The notes beneath the pieces were generated by a model. The model saw only the letters and a program-made list of their open reading frames with translations, was not told the origin of the DNA and ran no database searches. Source: Chelonoidis abingdonii (Eukaryota > Chordata > Testudines > Testudinidae). Taken from it: DNA of 64,000 bases. Below are positions 12,195 to 23,955 of this stretch, piece by piece. The stretch lies in contig NC_133770.1 in NCBI RefSeq assembly GCF_003597395.2, positions 19,326,117 through 19,390,116 of the forward strand, read 5' to 3'. Positions within the stretch are counted from its first letter, which is position 1, and the number at the start of each line of letters is the position of its first letter. The position numbers and the translations under genes are program-made.

Positions 12195-12520
12195 TCTTAT
12201 TTGGATTGTAAGATCTCTGGGGCATGGGTCATCTTTTGGTTCTGTTTGTGTCAGGGCCAGCTCCAGGGTTTTTGCCACCCCAAGCAGCAAAAAGAAAGGA
12301 GAAAAAAAAAAGCCACAATCTGAGAGGGAGTGAGGGACCTGCTGCCGAATGGCCGTCGAACACCTGGACGTGCCGCCCCTCACCGTTGGCCGCCCCAAGC
12401 AGCTGCTTGCTGGGCTGGTGCCTGGAGCCGGCCCTGGTTTGTGTAACACCTTGCAAAGTGGGGTCGTTGTCCATGGCTGGCATTCCTAGGTGTGAACACA
12501 ATACAAATAATAAATAACAG
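12195..12520 (+). repeat. Ancient amniote repeat split by a hAT MITE
   Basis: The left half (12195-12251) has gattgtaagatctctggggc and the right half (12445-12520) continues with aacaccttgcaaagtggggt, a tggctggcattcctagg motif, and an acaaataataaat end. Joined across the MITE, these follow the order of a widespread amniote repeat tail as I recall it. The inserted element is 12252-12436. Confidence 0.65.
12252..12436 (+). mobile_element. hAT-type MITE (185 bp) with perfect 8-bp target site duplication
   Basis: Inverted termini are cagggccagctccagg and cctggagccggccctg. The flanking octamer gtttgtgt occurs at 12244-12251 and 12437-12444. The open frames at 12165-12531 merely cross this GC-rich insert and code for nothing recognisable. 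Confidence 0.92.
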
Positions 12521-13016
12521 AATGAGTTCATCTGTTCATGCTTTAGCTTCAGTCCAGAATTTTGGCTAATACATAGATTTCTAACACGCTAACTGCAATA
12601 CACAGTAGAAATTTTCTGAATCAATGCCTTTTTCTGATCATTTTGGATACACAGAGCCAGATTATCATTTACATAAAGCCCTCTTTATATCACACAAAGC
12701 TGTGTAAAGTGCCCTAAGTGTAATGAGAACAAGGCCCATAGTATTCTGTCTGGCTAGATACAATATGTTTGTTTACTTATTAGCCTTTTAATTAATCAGA
12801 TGTTCCTAATGATAAAATCTCAATTCTTATCTACAGGACAAAATTTGAAAGGAAAACATAGTTTCTACATCTCTAAAAAGAAACTGATTTTCTAGAAACA
12901 CCAATTTACTAACAGTGTACCTTCAGTCAGGCAAAGCCTCAGAGAAGAGATGGGTCTTGCATTGTGCCATAAAAGTAGATGTCTAAATATATTTTAGAGG
13001 TCTGCTCTCTCATTAT
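12521..13016. other. No gene recognised
   Basis: Bases 12655-12745 have the spacing of an ancient fold-back repeat (agccagattatcatttacat, then gtaatgagaacaaggccca). Nothing else recognised. Confidence 0.4.
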
Positions 13017-13650
13017 GATCTGTGATTAACTCCTGTTAGCTTCATAACTTCAGTGACTCAGAGTCACATCAAACGGAGAACAGAAGCTTTACAAGAAGCT
13101 ATTCAGCATCCTATTATAATGATGATCGATAAAGAATATATCTAGAGTGAATGATGTGATATACTACTTCATTTAGTAAAGAGGTACAGGAGAATTCATT
13201 TTTATTGTAAGTCATTTCATCTGAATGGCCCAGTGTATAGGAAAACAACCTTTACATGAAATGTAATTTTACATAGACATGCTTGTTATTAATGCTGTCT
13301 ATTTACCATATATCACTAACCACAAAGCTAAACCAGTAATCTTCCTTGGTGAGTACATAACATGTAAAACACACACCTTAACCACAAATATTGAGCTATG
13401 TAATTCCACCTCTGATACCATCCTATATGAAATCACACTGAAGAAAAACATATCCCATTAGGACTACCAAAGTCCTGTCTGAGGCCTGGTCTACACTACG
13501 TGTTTAAATCGATTTAAAGTGTTAAATCGATTTAATGCTGTACCCGTCCACACTACAACGCCCTTTATATCGATATAAAGGGCTCTTTAAATCGATTTCT
13601 GTACTCCACCCGGACGAGAGGAGTAGCGCTAAATTCGATATTAACATATC
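13017..13650 (+). repeat. First copy of a 634-bp segment: flank plus Harbinger 5' end
   Basis: This segment is repeated with many single-base insertions at 13651-14370. It comprises about 466 bp of ordinary flank followed by the 5' end of the Harbinger-type element. The 5' terminal inverted repeat is 13483-13499 (ggcctggtctacactac), preceded by TGA at 13480-13482. The subterminal region is a chain of ATCGAT-centred palindromes, including a perfect 24-bp palindrome at 13560-13583. The copy breaks off inside the element. Confidence 0.85.
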
Positions 13651-16600
13651 GATCTGTGATTAATCCTTTAGCTCTCAATAACTTCACAGTGACTTCAGAG
13701 TCACATCAAACGGAGAACAAGAAGCTTACAAGAAGCTATTAGCATCCAGCATTAATAATGATCGCTGATAAAGGATATCTCAAGTGAATGATGTGATAAA
13801 TCTAGATCAATTATCGTAAAGAGGTTACAGGACGAATTCATATTTTATTTAAGTCATTTCATTCTGATGGCCCAGTGTATAGAAAACAACCTTTACATCG
13901 AATGTAATTTATTAGATAGACATCAGCTTGTTATTAATTGCTGTCCTATTACCAATAACTATGTCGACCGTTAACCTACAAACGCTAAACGACTAGAAGT
14001 CTTCCTTGGGTGAGCTCTAACTGTAGAAACACTACAGCACTCTTAACCACAATATTGTGAGCTATGTCAATTCCAGCCTCTGGAGTACCATCCTAGCTAC
14101 TTGAAATGACACTGAAGAAATAACATAAATCCTCATGAGTAGGAGCCTGAAACGTCTAGTCAAGGGCCTGAGTCTACACTGCCACCCAGTGATTTAAATC
14201 GATTTAAAGTGTTAAATCGATTTAAATGCTGTACCGTCCGCCAGCCCGTTACACTACGACGCCTTATACTCGACTAATAAAGGGTCCTTAAAGATCGGAA
14301 TTTCTGGGTACTTCCACCTGCGGACGAAAGACTAGGAGGTAGCCCGCTAAACCGATATTTAACATACTCGGCATAGGTTAGTGTGGACAGGAAAATCGAC
14401 ATTATGGCCTCCGGGCGGTATCCCACGTGGCACCACCTGTAATTAAACTCTGCTCCGCAAAATCATGGACCTTAGCGTCAAAAATCTCGTGGGCTTAGCA
14501 TGAAACTCCCCCAAGCGTTTTAAGCAGCTTGGGACTCTGACGTATGCTGCCAACAGTATATGCGGCTTGCATCGACCCGCGGAATGTCGAGAGGTAAGGA
14601 TCCAGAACACCTGGATAGGCAGTCCGGGGGCTCCCCAAAACATTTTCCCGGGGGAGAAAGCTCTCACGCCCACGGGGGCAGCCTGAATACGATGGCGGGT
14701 CAAGACCTCAGTACCTTGATATCCTCCCAGCTCGATAAGTGGAAAACATAGCTCCTCGCCTTGCGCCTCTAATTCATCCACTGGCAGATCTCCTGCGCTA
14801 GGTTAGACCTGGGCGATACGGATCTTCAACCGGCTTGATGCTGAACCACGAGAGGGCTAAGTTTGAGCCTTCCTGTGCCCCCTCCTTCCCACCCGAGTGT
14901 GGCGTCGCACATTCAAACCTATGTCAAGCAACCCACATGCTCACGCCTAAGGAGAGGATTGTCGTCCGCGTCATCTTTGTCCGGTAGCTTTACCAAGTAG
15001 AAAACCTCGCAAGCCAGTTTAAAAAGGTTGAACCGACTTTATATAACTATAAAAGAAAGTACAGATGAATTATTAGAACTCTCTAGTCAAAGAATCAAAA
15101 TCAGGGCAATTTACTTATAGAAAATAGGACATAAACAGTCTGATTTCAAAAGATATCCAATTAACACAAGCCAGCAAAGTAAACACATGTAAACAATAAA
15201 ATATAAACCTATTGCTTTTCCTTTGTACCACTGCGGAGACAAGAAGCGGTAAGACTAAGAAGCTTGATGATAAGGAAAGAGAAAATGAAAGTTCTTCACT
15301 CTATAGCGAGAAAAGCAAAAGAGAACAGAACAAACACCAATAACACACCGAGAAAGGTCCCACCTTTGAGGTTGCTTCTTGAAAAATCCGGTTTCCTGGA
15401 TTGTCTACTCTGGTTCAGGTGTTTGGTTCGCCTTGGTTAACACCTTTACTAAGGAAATGAGAATATTTACGCGTCCTTAATCTAGGTTAATGGAAGTACA
15501 CCTGACCGCTCTGGACAGCACTGAACCTCGATCAGCGGAAAGGTAAACGGAAAAGCCCTGTGAAACTTTGAATTTAACTTCTGTTTTGCCTCACAATGGA
15601 GCTCTGATCAGCACGGGCTGGGCCGATGCATCTCATAAACCAAAAGAGCTCACAGCATTGGACGGTACGGAGATACTTAGATCGTGAGTCGACTGTTGGG
15701 GAGACTAAATTCTGTGTGTATCAGAGGCTCTTCATTAAAGAACACGAAAATGCCAAAGCGTGTGCAAGAAAAAAATCTCCAGGAACACACACGCTGTCTG
15801 GTGAGACCAAGCGGTAACCGGGAACCAGAGACTCAAATGGACTCTCTATGAGATGAAGGGGTATGAGCGATCTCCAGGCTATCGCCATCAGCCATCTCTC
15901 TGAAAGAGTGATTTGCATTCTTTGGCTCGAGCTCGCTCAATGTCTGTAGTTCAAACATAGTGGTTCGGCGAGTGGTATCAGCGAGCATAGTTCCCATCAG
16001 TTCTCCCATCAACCACCCAGGACCTTCTGGGACCACGTGAAAGAGAGAAAGGAAAGAAATCATTTCTTGACTTCTTCAATGTCACCTATGTGTATCTGAA
16101 TCTGCTGGTAGAACGCGATGCTGCAGCAGTGAAGAAGCAGTATCGCTCTCTCCCCCTCCCCGGTGGTAGACCGGTACAATAATGACTGATATCTGTCGTC
16201 GCTCAGACCCGTGAGTGCTCCTGGCTGGCCCAGGTGAGGCTGGCCGCGTGAGCGCTGGGTAAAAATGGGAATGACTCCCAGTTACTCCCAGTAGATGTAC
16301 AGAACGGCTGGTAACTGTCTTCATCATAGCAACTTGGGCGCTGAGCTTCATCAGCCCCCTCCTTTCCTGTGTAAAGAAAAGTTCTGTACTGCCTGGACTG
16401 TCATAGCCCGGGAGCTGCCTCCCCCTCATTTTATCTCACTAAACAAGCTCTGTTTCTTATCCTGCATTCTTTATAACTTCATGAACACAAATGGGGGGGA
16501 CACTGCCACGGTAGCCCAGGAAGGTTGGGAGGGGGAAGCAACGGATGGGGTTGTTGCAGGGCACCCCCTGTGAATACTGACACAGAGCAGCCGTGTCTGA

Positions 16601-17296
16601 TACACTGGTCCTCTAATAACACTTGCCCCTTATTCTAGCAGGACTGACTCTATTTTTAGAAACCATAAGGAGGGATTGACTAGTCCCAAGTGAGTCAATC
16701 CAATTTTGCTTTTGCGTTGCGCCCCCAGCGATTTCAGCCAGGGGCACTCATGATAGCAGCGGACAGTACAGAGGGGAGAGATAACCGTGCATCTCATTGC
16801 CAGTTTTCTCCGGCAGTAGACGGTACAGAACGTTACGCAAGTAACCATCTCTGCTTCATTGCAAAAGCAAGTGAATGCTGCTGTGTAGCGCTGGAGTATT
16901 GCCTCTCTCTCCGCGGCATCAGTACACATACGGTGCCCCGGAAAAAAAAAAAAGCTGAACGGGCCTCATGGTTGCCGTGCTATGGCGGCTGCAGGGCAAT
17001 CCAGGAAAAATGGCGCGAAAGGAATTGTCAGCTGATATTTTCCCGAGAGAAGGAGATGACTGATGACATTACCCAGAGCCACCCGCGACAAATAATGATT
17101 CAACCCAGAATTCCAGGGGCGGGGAGAGACTGGCGGACACTCTGGGATAGCTACGGAAACGCTACGCTCCAATGCAACGCTTCAGAAATCGACGTTAGCC
17201 CTTGGACCATGGGCCACAACGCCGAATTAGAATTCCAAGGGGCGGGAGACTGCGGGAAACTATGGGTAGCACGAAAAAGCTACCCTCAATGGCAAA
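13651..17296 (+). other. Error-rich duplicate of flanking sequence, probable unpolished gap fill
   Basis: In order, this block repeats 13017-13650 (here 13651-14370, 720 against 634 bases), the LTR-like insert 17338-18193 (here about 14438-15500, 1063 against 856 bases), and 18194-19833 (here about 15501-17192, 1691 against 1639 bases). The differences are dominated by scattered single-base insertions rather than substitutions, and they fade towards the right. A further short re-entry at about 17227-17296 repeats 17113-17189 and joins the clean copy at a shared aaatcgac. The open frames here (for example 16690-17346, 218 codons) are not genes. Confidence 0.8.
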
Positions 17297-17337
17297 TCGA
17301 CATTATTGGCCTCCCGGGCGGTATCCCCACAGTGACC

Positions 17338-18193
17338 TGTAAATAAGCCCTGTCCCAAATCTCGACCTTAGCGTCCAAAATCTGGGGGCTTAGCATGAAA
17401 CTCCCCCAAGCTTATTACTAGCCTTGGATCTGATATCGCTGCACCAGTCAGGATTCAGAGCTCTGATAGCTCTGGGTCTCCCCAAACCTTCCCTGGGGAA
17501 CCCCCAAGACCGTTACCCTGAACCTCCCCACAAAGGGAAAAACAAGCTCCTCCCCTTAGTCTCCTCTTTACTCCATCCCCAGCTCTCCCTCCTGGTTAAG
17601 CCTGGGCGATACTGTACTTAAACTCCTTGAAATGCAAACAGAGAGGGCAAATTTACCTTCCCCCCCTCCTTCCTCCCCTGAGGCGATGCATTCAAACCTA
17701 GTCAAGCTAACACAAAGAGATGTTCTCCCTCCCTTTGTCCCGTAGCTTTAACCAGAGAAAACCTCAACCAGGTTTAAAAAGGAAACTTTATATAAAAGAA
17801 AAGAAGTACATAGAATATAAACTCTGCTCAAGAATCAAATACAGGCAATTTACTTATAGAAAATAGGAATAAACAGTCTGATTCAAAAGATATCCAATTA
17901 AACCAGTCCAGCAAAGTAACACATGTAAACAACTAACATAATAAACCTATTGCTTTTCCTTTGTACTCACTGGGAACAGAAGTAAACTAAGAAAGCTTGG
18001 AGATAGAAAGAAAAAGTTCTTCACTCATAGCCGAGGAAAACAAAAAAGAACAGAACAAAGCCAAAACACACCAGAAGTTCCACCTTACTTTGAAAAATCC
18101 GGTTTCCTGATTGGTCCTCTGGTCAGGTGTTTTGGTTCCTTTGTTAACCCTTTACAAGGTAAGAAATATTAACCCTTAATCTAGTTAATGACA
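17338..18193 (+). mobile_element. LTR-like insert inside the Harbinger element (clean copy)
   Basis: The host element is interrupted between cccacagtg and accgctctggacagcaat. The 856-bp insert starts tgtaaataagccctgtccc and ends gttaatgaca, giving TGT...ACA ends typical of long terminal repeats. Flanks gtgacc and gtacca are similar but not a clean duplication. Its AT-rich stretch (aaactttatataaaagaaaa at about 17780) could hold a TATA box. No coding region is present, so if it is an LTR it is solo. Confidence 0.5.
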
Positions 18194-19886
18194 GTACCAC
18201 TGACCGCTCTGGACAGCAATCTGAACTCCGATGCAGCGGGAAGGTAAACAGGAAAAGCCCGTGAAACTTTGAATTACATTTCCTGTTTGCCCAGCATGGA
18301 GCTCTGATCAGCACGGGTGGCGATGCATCTCAAATCCAAAAGAGCTCCAGCATGGCAGTACGGAGATACTAGTCTGATCGCTGTATGGGGAAGACCAAAT
18401 CTTTTGGTATCAGAGCTCCATTAAAGAACACGAAGGCCAAAGCGTTGCAAAAAAAATCTCCAGGAATACACACGCTGCTGACAAGCGTAACCGGGAAGCA
18501 GAGACCAAATGGACTCTCATGATGAAGGGGTACTGAGACTCCAGCTATCCACAGTCACAGCATTCTCTGAAAAAGTGATTTGGCATTCTGGCTGAGCTCC
18601 CAATGTCTTAGGTTCAAACACAGTGTTCGGCGTGGTTCAGGAATAGCTCCTCAGTTTCCCTCAACCACCACCACCACGTGAAAGAAAAGGGAAAGAAATC
18701 ATTTCTTGACTTCTTTCAATGTCACCTATGTGTACTGAATCTGCTGGTAGACGCGATGCTGCAGCAGTGAAGAAGCAGTATCGCTCCTCCCCCCTCCCCG
18801 GTGGTAGACGGTACAATATGACTGATATATGTCGTCGCCATCAGCCCGTGAGTGCTCCTGGCTGGCCTCAGGTGAGGCTGCCGGTGGCGCTGGGTAAAAA
18901 TGGGAATGACTCCCAGTTACTCCAGTAGATGGTACAGAACGGCTGGTAACTGTCTTCATCATAGCAACTGGGCGCTGAGCTTCATCAGGCCCCCTCCTTT
19001 CCTGTGTAAAGAAAGATTCTGTACTGCCTGGACTGTCATAGCCCGGGAGGCTGCCTCCCCCTCATTTTATCTCACTAAACAAGTCTCTGTTTCTTATTCC
19101 TGCATTCTTTATAACTTCATGACACAAATGGGGGGGGACACTGCCACGGTAGCCCAGGAAGGTTGGGGGAGGAGGGAGCAAGGATGGGGTTGTTGCAGGG
19201 GCACCCCCCTGTGAATACTGACACAGAGCAGCCGTGCTCTGATACACTGGTCCTCTAAACACTTGCCCCTTATTCTAGCAGGACTGACTCTATTTTAGAA
19301 ACCATAAGGAGGGATTGACTCAGTCCCAAGTGAGTCAATCCCAATTTTGCTTTTGCGTTGCGCCCCAGCGATTTCAGCCAGGGGCACTCATGATAGCAGC
19401 GGACAGTACAGAGGGGAGAGATAACCGTCATCTCATTGCCAGTTTCTCCGGCAGTAGACGGTACAGAACGTTACCAAGTAACCATCTCTGCTTCATTGCA
19501 AAAGCAAGTGAATGCTGCTGTGTAGCGCTGGAGTATTGCCTCTCTCTCCGCGGCATCCAGTACACATACGGTGCCCCGGAAAAAAAAAAAAGCTGAACGG
19601 GCTCTCATGGTTGCCGTGCTATGGCGTCTGCCAGGGCAATCCAGAAAAATGGCGCGAAAGGAATTGTCAGCTGATATTTTTCCCGAAGAAGGAGATGACT
19701 GATGACATTTACCCAGAGCCACCCGCGACAAATAATGATTCAACCCAGAATTCCACGCGGGCGGGGAGACTGGCGGGACACTATGGGATAGCTACGGAAA
19801 AGCTACACTCAATGCAACGGCTTCAGAAATCGACGTTAGCCCTTGGACCCATGGGCCACACAACGCCGGAATTATGTGCTAGTGGG

Positions 19887-20080
19887 CCGCATGAAATTGG
19901 AATTATAAATATCAGTTTTATAAAACTGATTTTAGCTAATTCGATATTATCCCCGTAGTGTAGACGTGGCCTGAGGTTTGGTGAACACCGCATGAAATTG
20001 AATTTATAATATCAGTTTTATAAAACTGATTTTAGCTAATTCGATATTATCCCGTAGTGTAGACGTGGCCTGAGGTTTGT
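19887..20080 (+). repeat. Tandem duplication of the Harbinger 3' terminus
   Basis: About 100 bp, from ccgcatgaaattgg through the 3' terminal inverted repeat and the following tgaggtttg, occurs twice in a row (starts 19888 and 19988). Each unit contains the same perfect 20-bp palindrome centred on ttttataaaa (19911-19930 and 20011-20030). Confidence 0.9.
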
Positions 20081-21378
20081 GTAACACAGGTCCTTTCAAA
20101 GGGCAAACACATACACCTAGTGGCAGGGAGCGGAAACCTTGTTGAAAATAAAACCATCTAGTTTTGAAATCTTGTCTGTTGATTTAACTCTTAAGCAGTA
20201 ATTAAAGGCCTTATTCGGCTTCATTTAAGTCAGTGGGAGTTTTCCAATTGACTTCAATGATCTTGCCTTTGTGGAAGGAGGACCTGTTTCCAAGTTCAGG
20301 AAGGATCATAACTATAAGACAAAAGCCCAGGGTATAATTTGGACATGATTCCCTGGTGCTTGACCTCTAACCTTTTTGCCAAATTTCCTTTCCTTGCTAG
20401 GATTATATTCACTGGGAAAAAGGAATGTGTCCACTTCCTCCAATTCTTTCTCCTCATTTTAGCCCTTCTAAGGTGTCATTAGCATTTTTAAAACCATCTT
20501 GACACTTAATACAAAAATGCAGTTTGAGAGTTCACCAACTATTTAATTCACTGCACTGCTTTGTAAAACAAGATATCATCATGAGTCAGCTTCCTTTCCC
20601 AACATTCCAATCTCCAATAGCTTCATTCGCAAAATGTTTTATTCTACAGGCCACCAGGAACAGTCACTCCTCTAAATCAAGTTTCAGACCATTGCATACA
20701 CAATACAAGTTTTGACCCATAAAAATCATTGGGCTGGGATGAGGAGAGGAACAGAGCAAAGAGAAAGGTCCCGTTCCCTGTCTAAACAATATGCACAATG
20801 TCTGTCTTTAGGAAATATAACCAGAAGACCCATCTCCATGTAATATTTGAAATAAAATGATAAAGGTATTTGGGAGTATGATAAAATCCTGTCCCTGCAG
20901 TATCTCACTGGCACACCTGTTCTGCAGCACAATGCATTGTGTGCTTTGCAGCTTGTTTTTTCTCATGTCAGAGTGTGAATAAAAGCAAATCCGTACAAGC
21001 TTTCCTAACACAGTCCCGTTACAACTGCAAATATTTCCACATGTGGACACTAACACATGACGTGGAGCTAGGCATAAACCTTGGACCTTCCAAAAAAAAA
21101 CATGTACAAAGCAGGCTGACTCAAGCTCGTGATGATTCAAATACTGTTCTGGTATTGACTCCTGTACTTTACAGCAACTCTAAAATTGGATATTCCTCCT
21201 CCTCCTCCTCCCCTCCATCTGTCCTTCCATAGTTCCCCAAGCAGACATTCCACAAGCTGTGCTAGTGAGCTCTAAAAGCCAAACTCTTGTGCATGTTTGC
21301 CCCATATGGACATATTATTATATTGTAATACTGTGTGCATTGTTGTCCCTGTGATTCTGCTGGTGGTCTTTTAGCATG
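20081..21378. other. No gene; fold-back fragment at 20205-20285
   Basis: Bases 20205-20285 (a taagtcagtgggagttttcc motif, then attgacttcaatgatc) belong to the fold-back class described in the findings. A (TCC)n run is at about 21195-21213. Nothing else recognised. Confidence 0.45.
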
Positions 21379-21386
21379 TTCTAGTT

Positions 21387-21693
21387 CAGTGATACTCAGA
21401 CTGAGACTCAGGAGCCACAAATGGCTCTTGAATGTGTTTCCTGCGGCTCTTCGCAGCACATGATATTAAAAGACTGTGTCGTTTAATTATTAAGCAATCC
21501 AAGTTATTAACCAATCAGGATGCTATTACTATGTTATTAGCCAATTGTAGAATACTTGGTCAGTGATTTTTGCTGTGAGAATTTATATAACTATATAGAG
21601 TAAATGAAACAATGAATTCACACTGTTGTGGCTATTTTGGGTAATGTTCATTGCTAATTTGACTCCTGAATCACTGAAATCTGAGTATCACAG
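21387..21693 (+). mobile_element. hAT-type MITE (307 bp) with perfect 8-bp target site duplication
   Basis: It begins cagtgatactcagactgag and ends aaatctgagtatcacag. The octamer ttctagtt flanks both sides (21379-21386 and 21694-21701). The interior is AT-rich and has no coding capacity. Confidence 0.9.
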
Positions 21694-21701
21694 TTCTAGT
21701 T

Positions 21702-23941
21702 GCTTTTAGGAAAGCTGGAGTTTCATACTTCCTTGGCTTCCTGTGGGATGCTCATTTCTAAGGACTTTGCACATTCTTGCCTATTTATATGTTACGTATG
21801 AGACAGATTCGGATACTGTAGAACTTCCTGTCGTCCCCAAAGTATCTGAAACTTTCATCCTCGTGCTATTTTATAAAAAATGAAAAGTGCCTTGCATCAG
21901 GTGCATTTCAGAGATGTGCTCATTTTATTCTGTCATAAACTACCTTGAAACAATGATTGAACCATTATTTTTTCCTTGCTACTCTTACAATGTGGCAGAA
22001 TGTACAGAACAATAGTATGATCAGAGAGCTTTTACTGCGCACAAGCTCATTTGTGAGTAGTATAGCGTGGATGTATACTAGTTGTCAGTTCAGAGTTACA
22101 TGGAGGGACAATCCTATTAAATATGTCATAGCAGACAGTCTCGTTTTCAGTGTTTCAGAAATGCTGCAGTGAATTTTATTCATATTAACACAAACATACA
22201 TATGGACCACACTCTGAGGTCCTTATGCAGGCGAACTCCAGTGGGCCAGTGCCTGAGCCAGATTGAGCCATCTCTTTTTAAGCAGTGTTCCAATGATTTT
22301 CTGGTATGATACTGCTGTGCACATTCAGTGCCCACTGAAGTCAATGGATGTTTTAGATGTTTAATACTTTACTGGAGGTGGAATTCACCTGACACAGAGG
22401 ATTTGTAAACAGCCTATGCCCCACTTATATCTGTGAAATTAGGTTTATGTTGTACACAGGACGCATGCTGGCCCTCTGCCCAAGGGCAAATATTTCACCC
22501 ATGATTTAGCCCAGAACGAGTTCATCTGAATTAGGAGTGAAGAAAGTAAAACTAATAAGAACTGTGGGATTTGGCCCATTCTTACACCACTTTATGCAGC
22601 TATTGGTATTGGTCAGTGTATTCAGGAATTATACATAGTAAAACTTTCCATGGCATGTGGTAAAGCATCTGCTTTCTACATGTTATCAGCTGGTTGCAGG
22701 GGAGTGAATTTGGTTTCATGCCGGATCCCAGCAGTGACAGTGGAAATTGGTGCTATATCATTTTCTGAAAGCACTCAGCACCAGGTGTGTCATGCTGGGC
22801 ACCCAGAATCAGTAGGCCATTTTGAAAATTTACAGAAAGCGGCTTATTGACTGATTCCATTGTAAGAAGTGAGTGAAATCTTGAGGCTTTGCCAGTAACA
22901 AGCAGACATCCTTCATCTTTTCCCCACGCTTCAAACATAGACACACCCAGCTTCCTGTTACGGATTCTGGGTGGGCCTTTCTTGTTCTATAACTAGCATT
23001 TCCACTAGAGGGCATTAAAAACACCGGGAACATACTACAGCCATCATATGCTTTTACAATATATTCTGAAAAGGGCAGACATTTGAGAGCAATAGCAGCA
23101 GTGTATGTTGAGGGTACATAGTTATATAGAGTACTTAGTGCTTTCTCCCTCTGTGCCCCTTTGTTTCATTCTTGTGTGCAGCTACTAAAGTGACATTACT
23201 GTACCTACAATCTTTTTCTGCCCCACTCTCTTTGCACTTTGCACATTGCTTTTATATAGTTGATATTTCTGTGGTCTCTCTCTCTCTCAAAAAAAAAAAA
23301 GCTGGGGGAGGGAGGAGAGCAGGGAGGCACAGGAGGGGGAAGCAATATGGGCTTTTGTGTGCCTGTCAACAGAGAGAAAGTGAGTCTCCTGCAGTGTGTT
23401 TGCTGTTTGTGCGCTTGAAAATGCTGCTTTGGGGGGAATAAACAGTCGGGATCAGATGAATGGTACCAAAAATGTAATAACATATGTTTACACGTAACAC
23501 CTTTCAGTCCTACGGGATCTCCAAATGGCTGCAGCCGTCACAGCCCACAATGATAGTTCAGGGCAGGAAGTGTGGAAGAATGCCACATGCCGTTAAACTT
23601 CAGTGGGCGTTTAGATTGACAGTATTCAAGGACCTTTAACCAGGGTACCAAGAGCCACACTCCTGTACCTCTGGTATTAAGTGAAATCTTTGACAAGCAG
23701 GTGTCATTTCTGAAACTGTTCATCTCATCCAGTGCTGAGGCATTGGTTCAGAAGTGACCTACAGGAAAGAGTGTCACCTCCTGCATCACACCACTTCCTC
23801 TAGCACCTGAAGGAGAGATCTCAGCCATTTCAGATCTGGCTTGAGCTCTCTGCTGAGCTTGTGAGATTTGTCACCTTGATCCTGCTGGGTGCTGAACCTC
23901 TCCTTGGAGGTGCTGAGTGCCCTCAGCTCCCATTGACTTCA
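21702..23941. other. No gene; fold-back fragments and simple repeats
   Basis: Bases 22320-22360 hold cccactgaagtcaatggatg. Bases 23830-23941 form the left arm of a fold-back repeat into which the Penelope palindrome at 23956 inserted. A (TC)n/poly-A stretch is at 23275-23300. No exon-like structure recognised. Confidence 0.45.
23002..23014 (+). promoter_or_regulatory. CTCF-like motif
   Basis: The 13 bases ccactagagggca fit the core of the vertebrate CTCF consensus. Single motifs of this length occur by chance, and no flanking evidence of function can be read from the sequence. Confidence 0.25.
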
Positions 23942-23955
23942 ATAGAAATGGAAGG

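Larger units (their letters stand above)
13483..20070 (+). mobile_element. PIF/Harbinger-type non-autonomous insertion (composite, duplicated in this assembly)
   Basis: The 5' end is ggcctggtctacactac (13483-13499). The 3' end is gtagtgtagacgtggcc, present twice (19955-19971 and 20054-20070). TGA flanks both sides (13480-13482 and 20071-20073), a 3-bp duplication of the size made by Harbinger transposases. Frames around 18330-18470 resemble the Myb/SANT-like DNA-binding ORF carried by turtle relatives (a ctgatcgctgtatgggg motif), but they are shifted and stopped, so no protein is expected. The element also holds an LTR-like insert (17338-18193). Most of the 6.6-kb span is an internal duplication; without it the insertion is about 2.9-3.0 kb. 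Confidence 0.75.

Noticed and set aside
16690..17346. 218-codon open frame
   Set aside because: Lies inside the error-rich copy of the Harbinger-type element; the clean copy at 19315-19960 has different frames, so it is not a gene.
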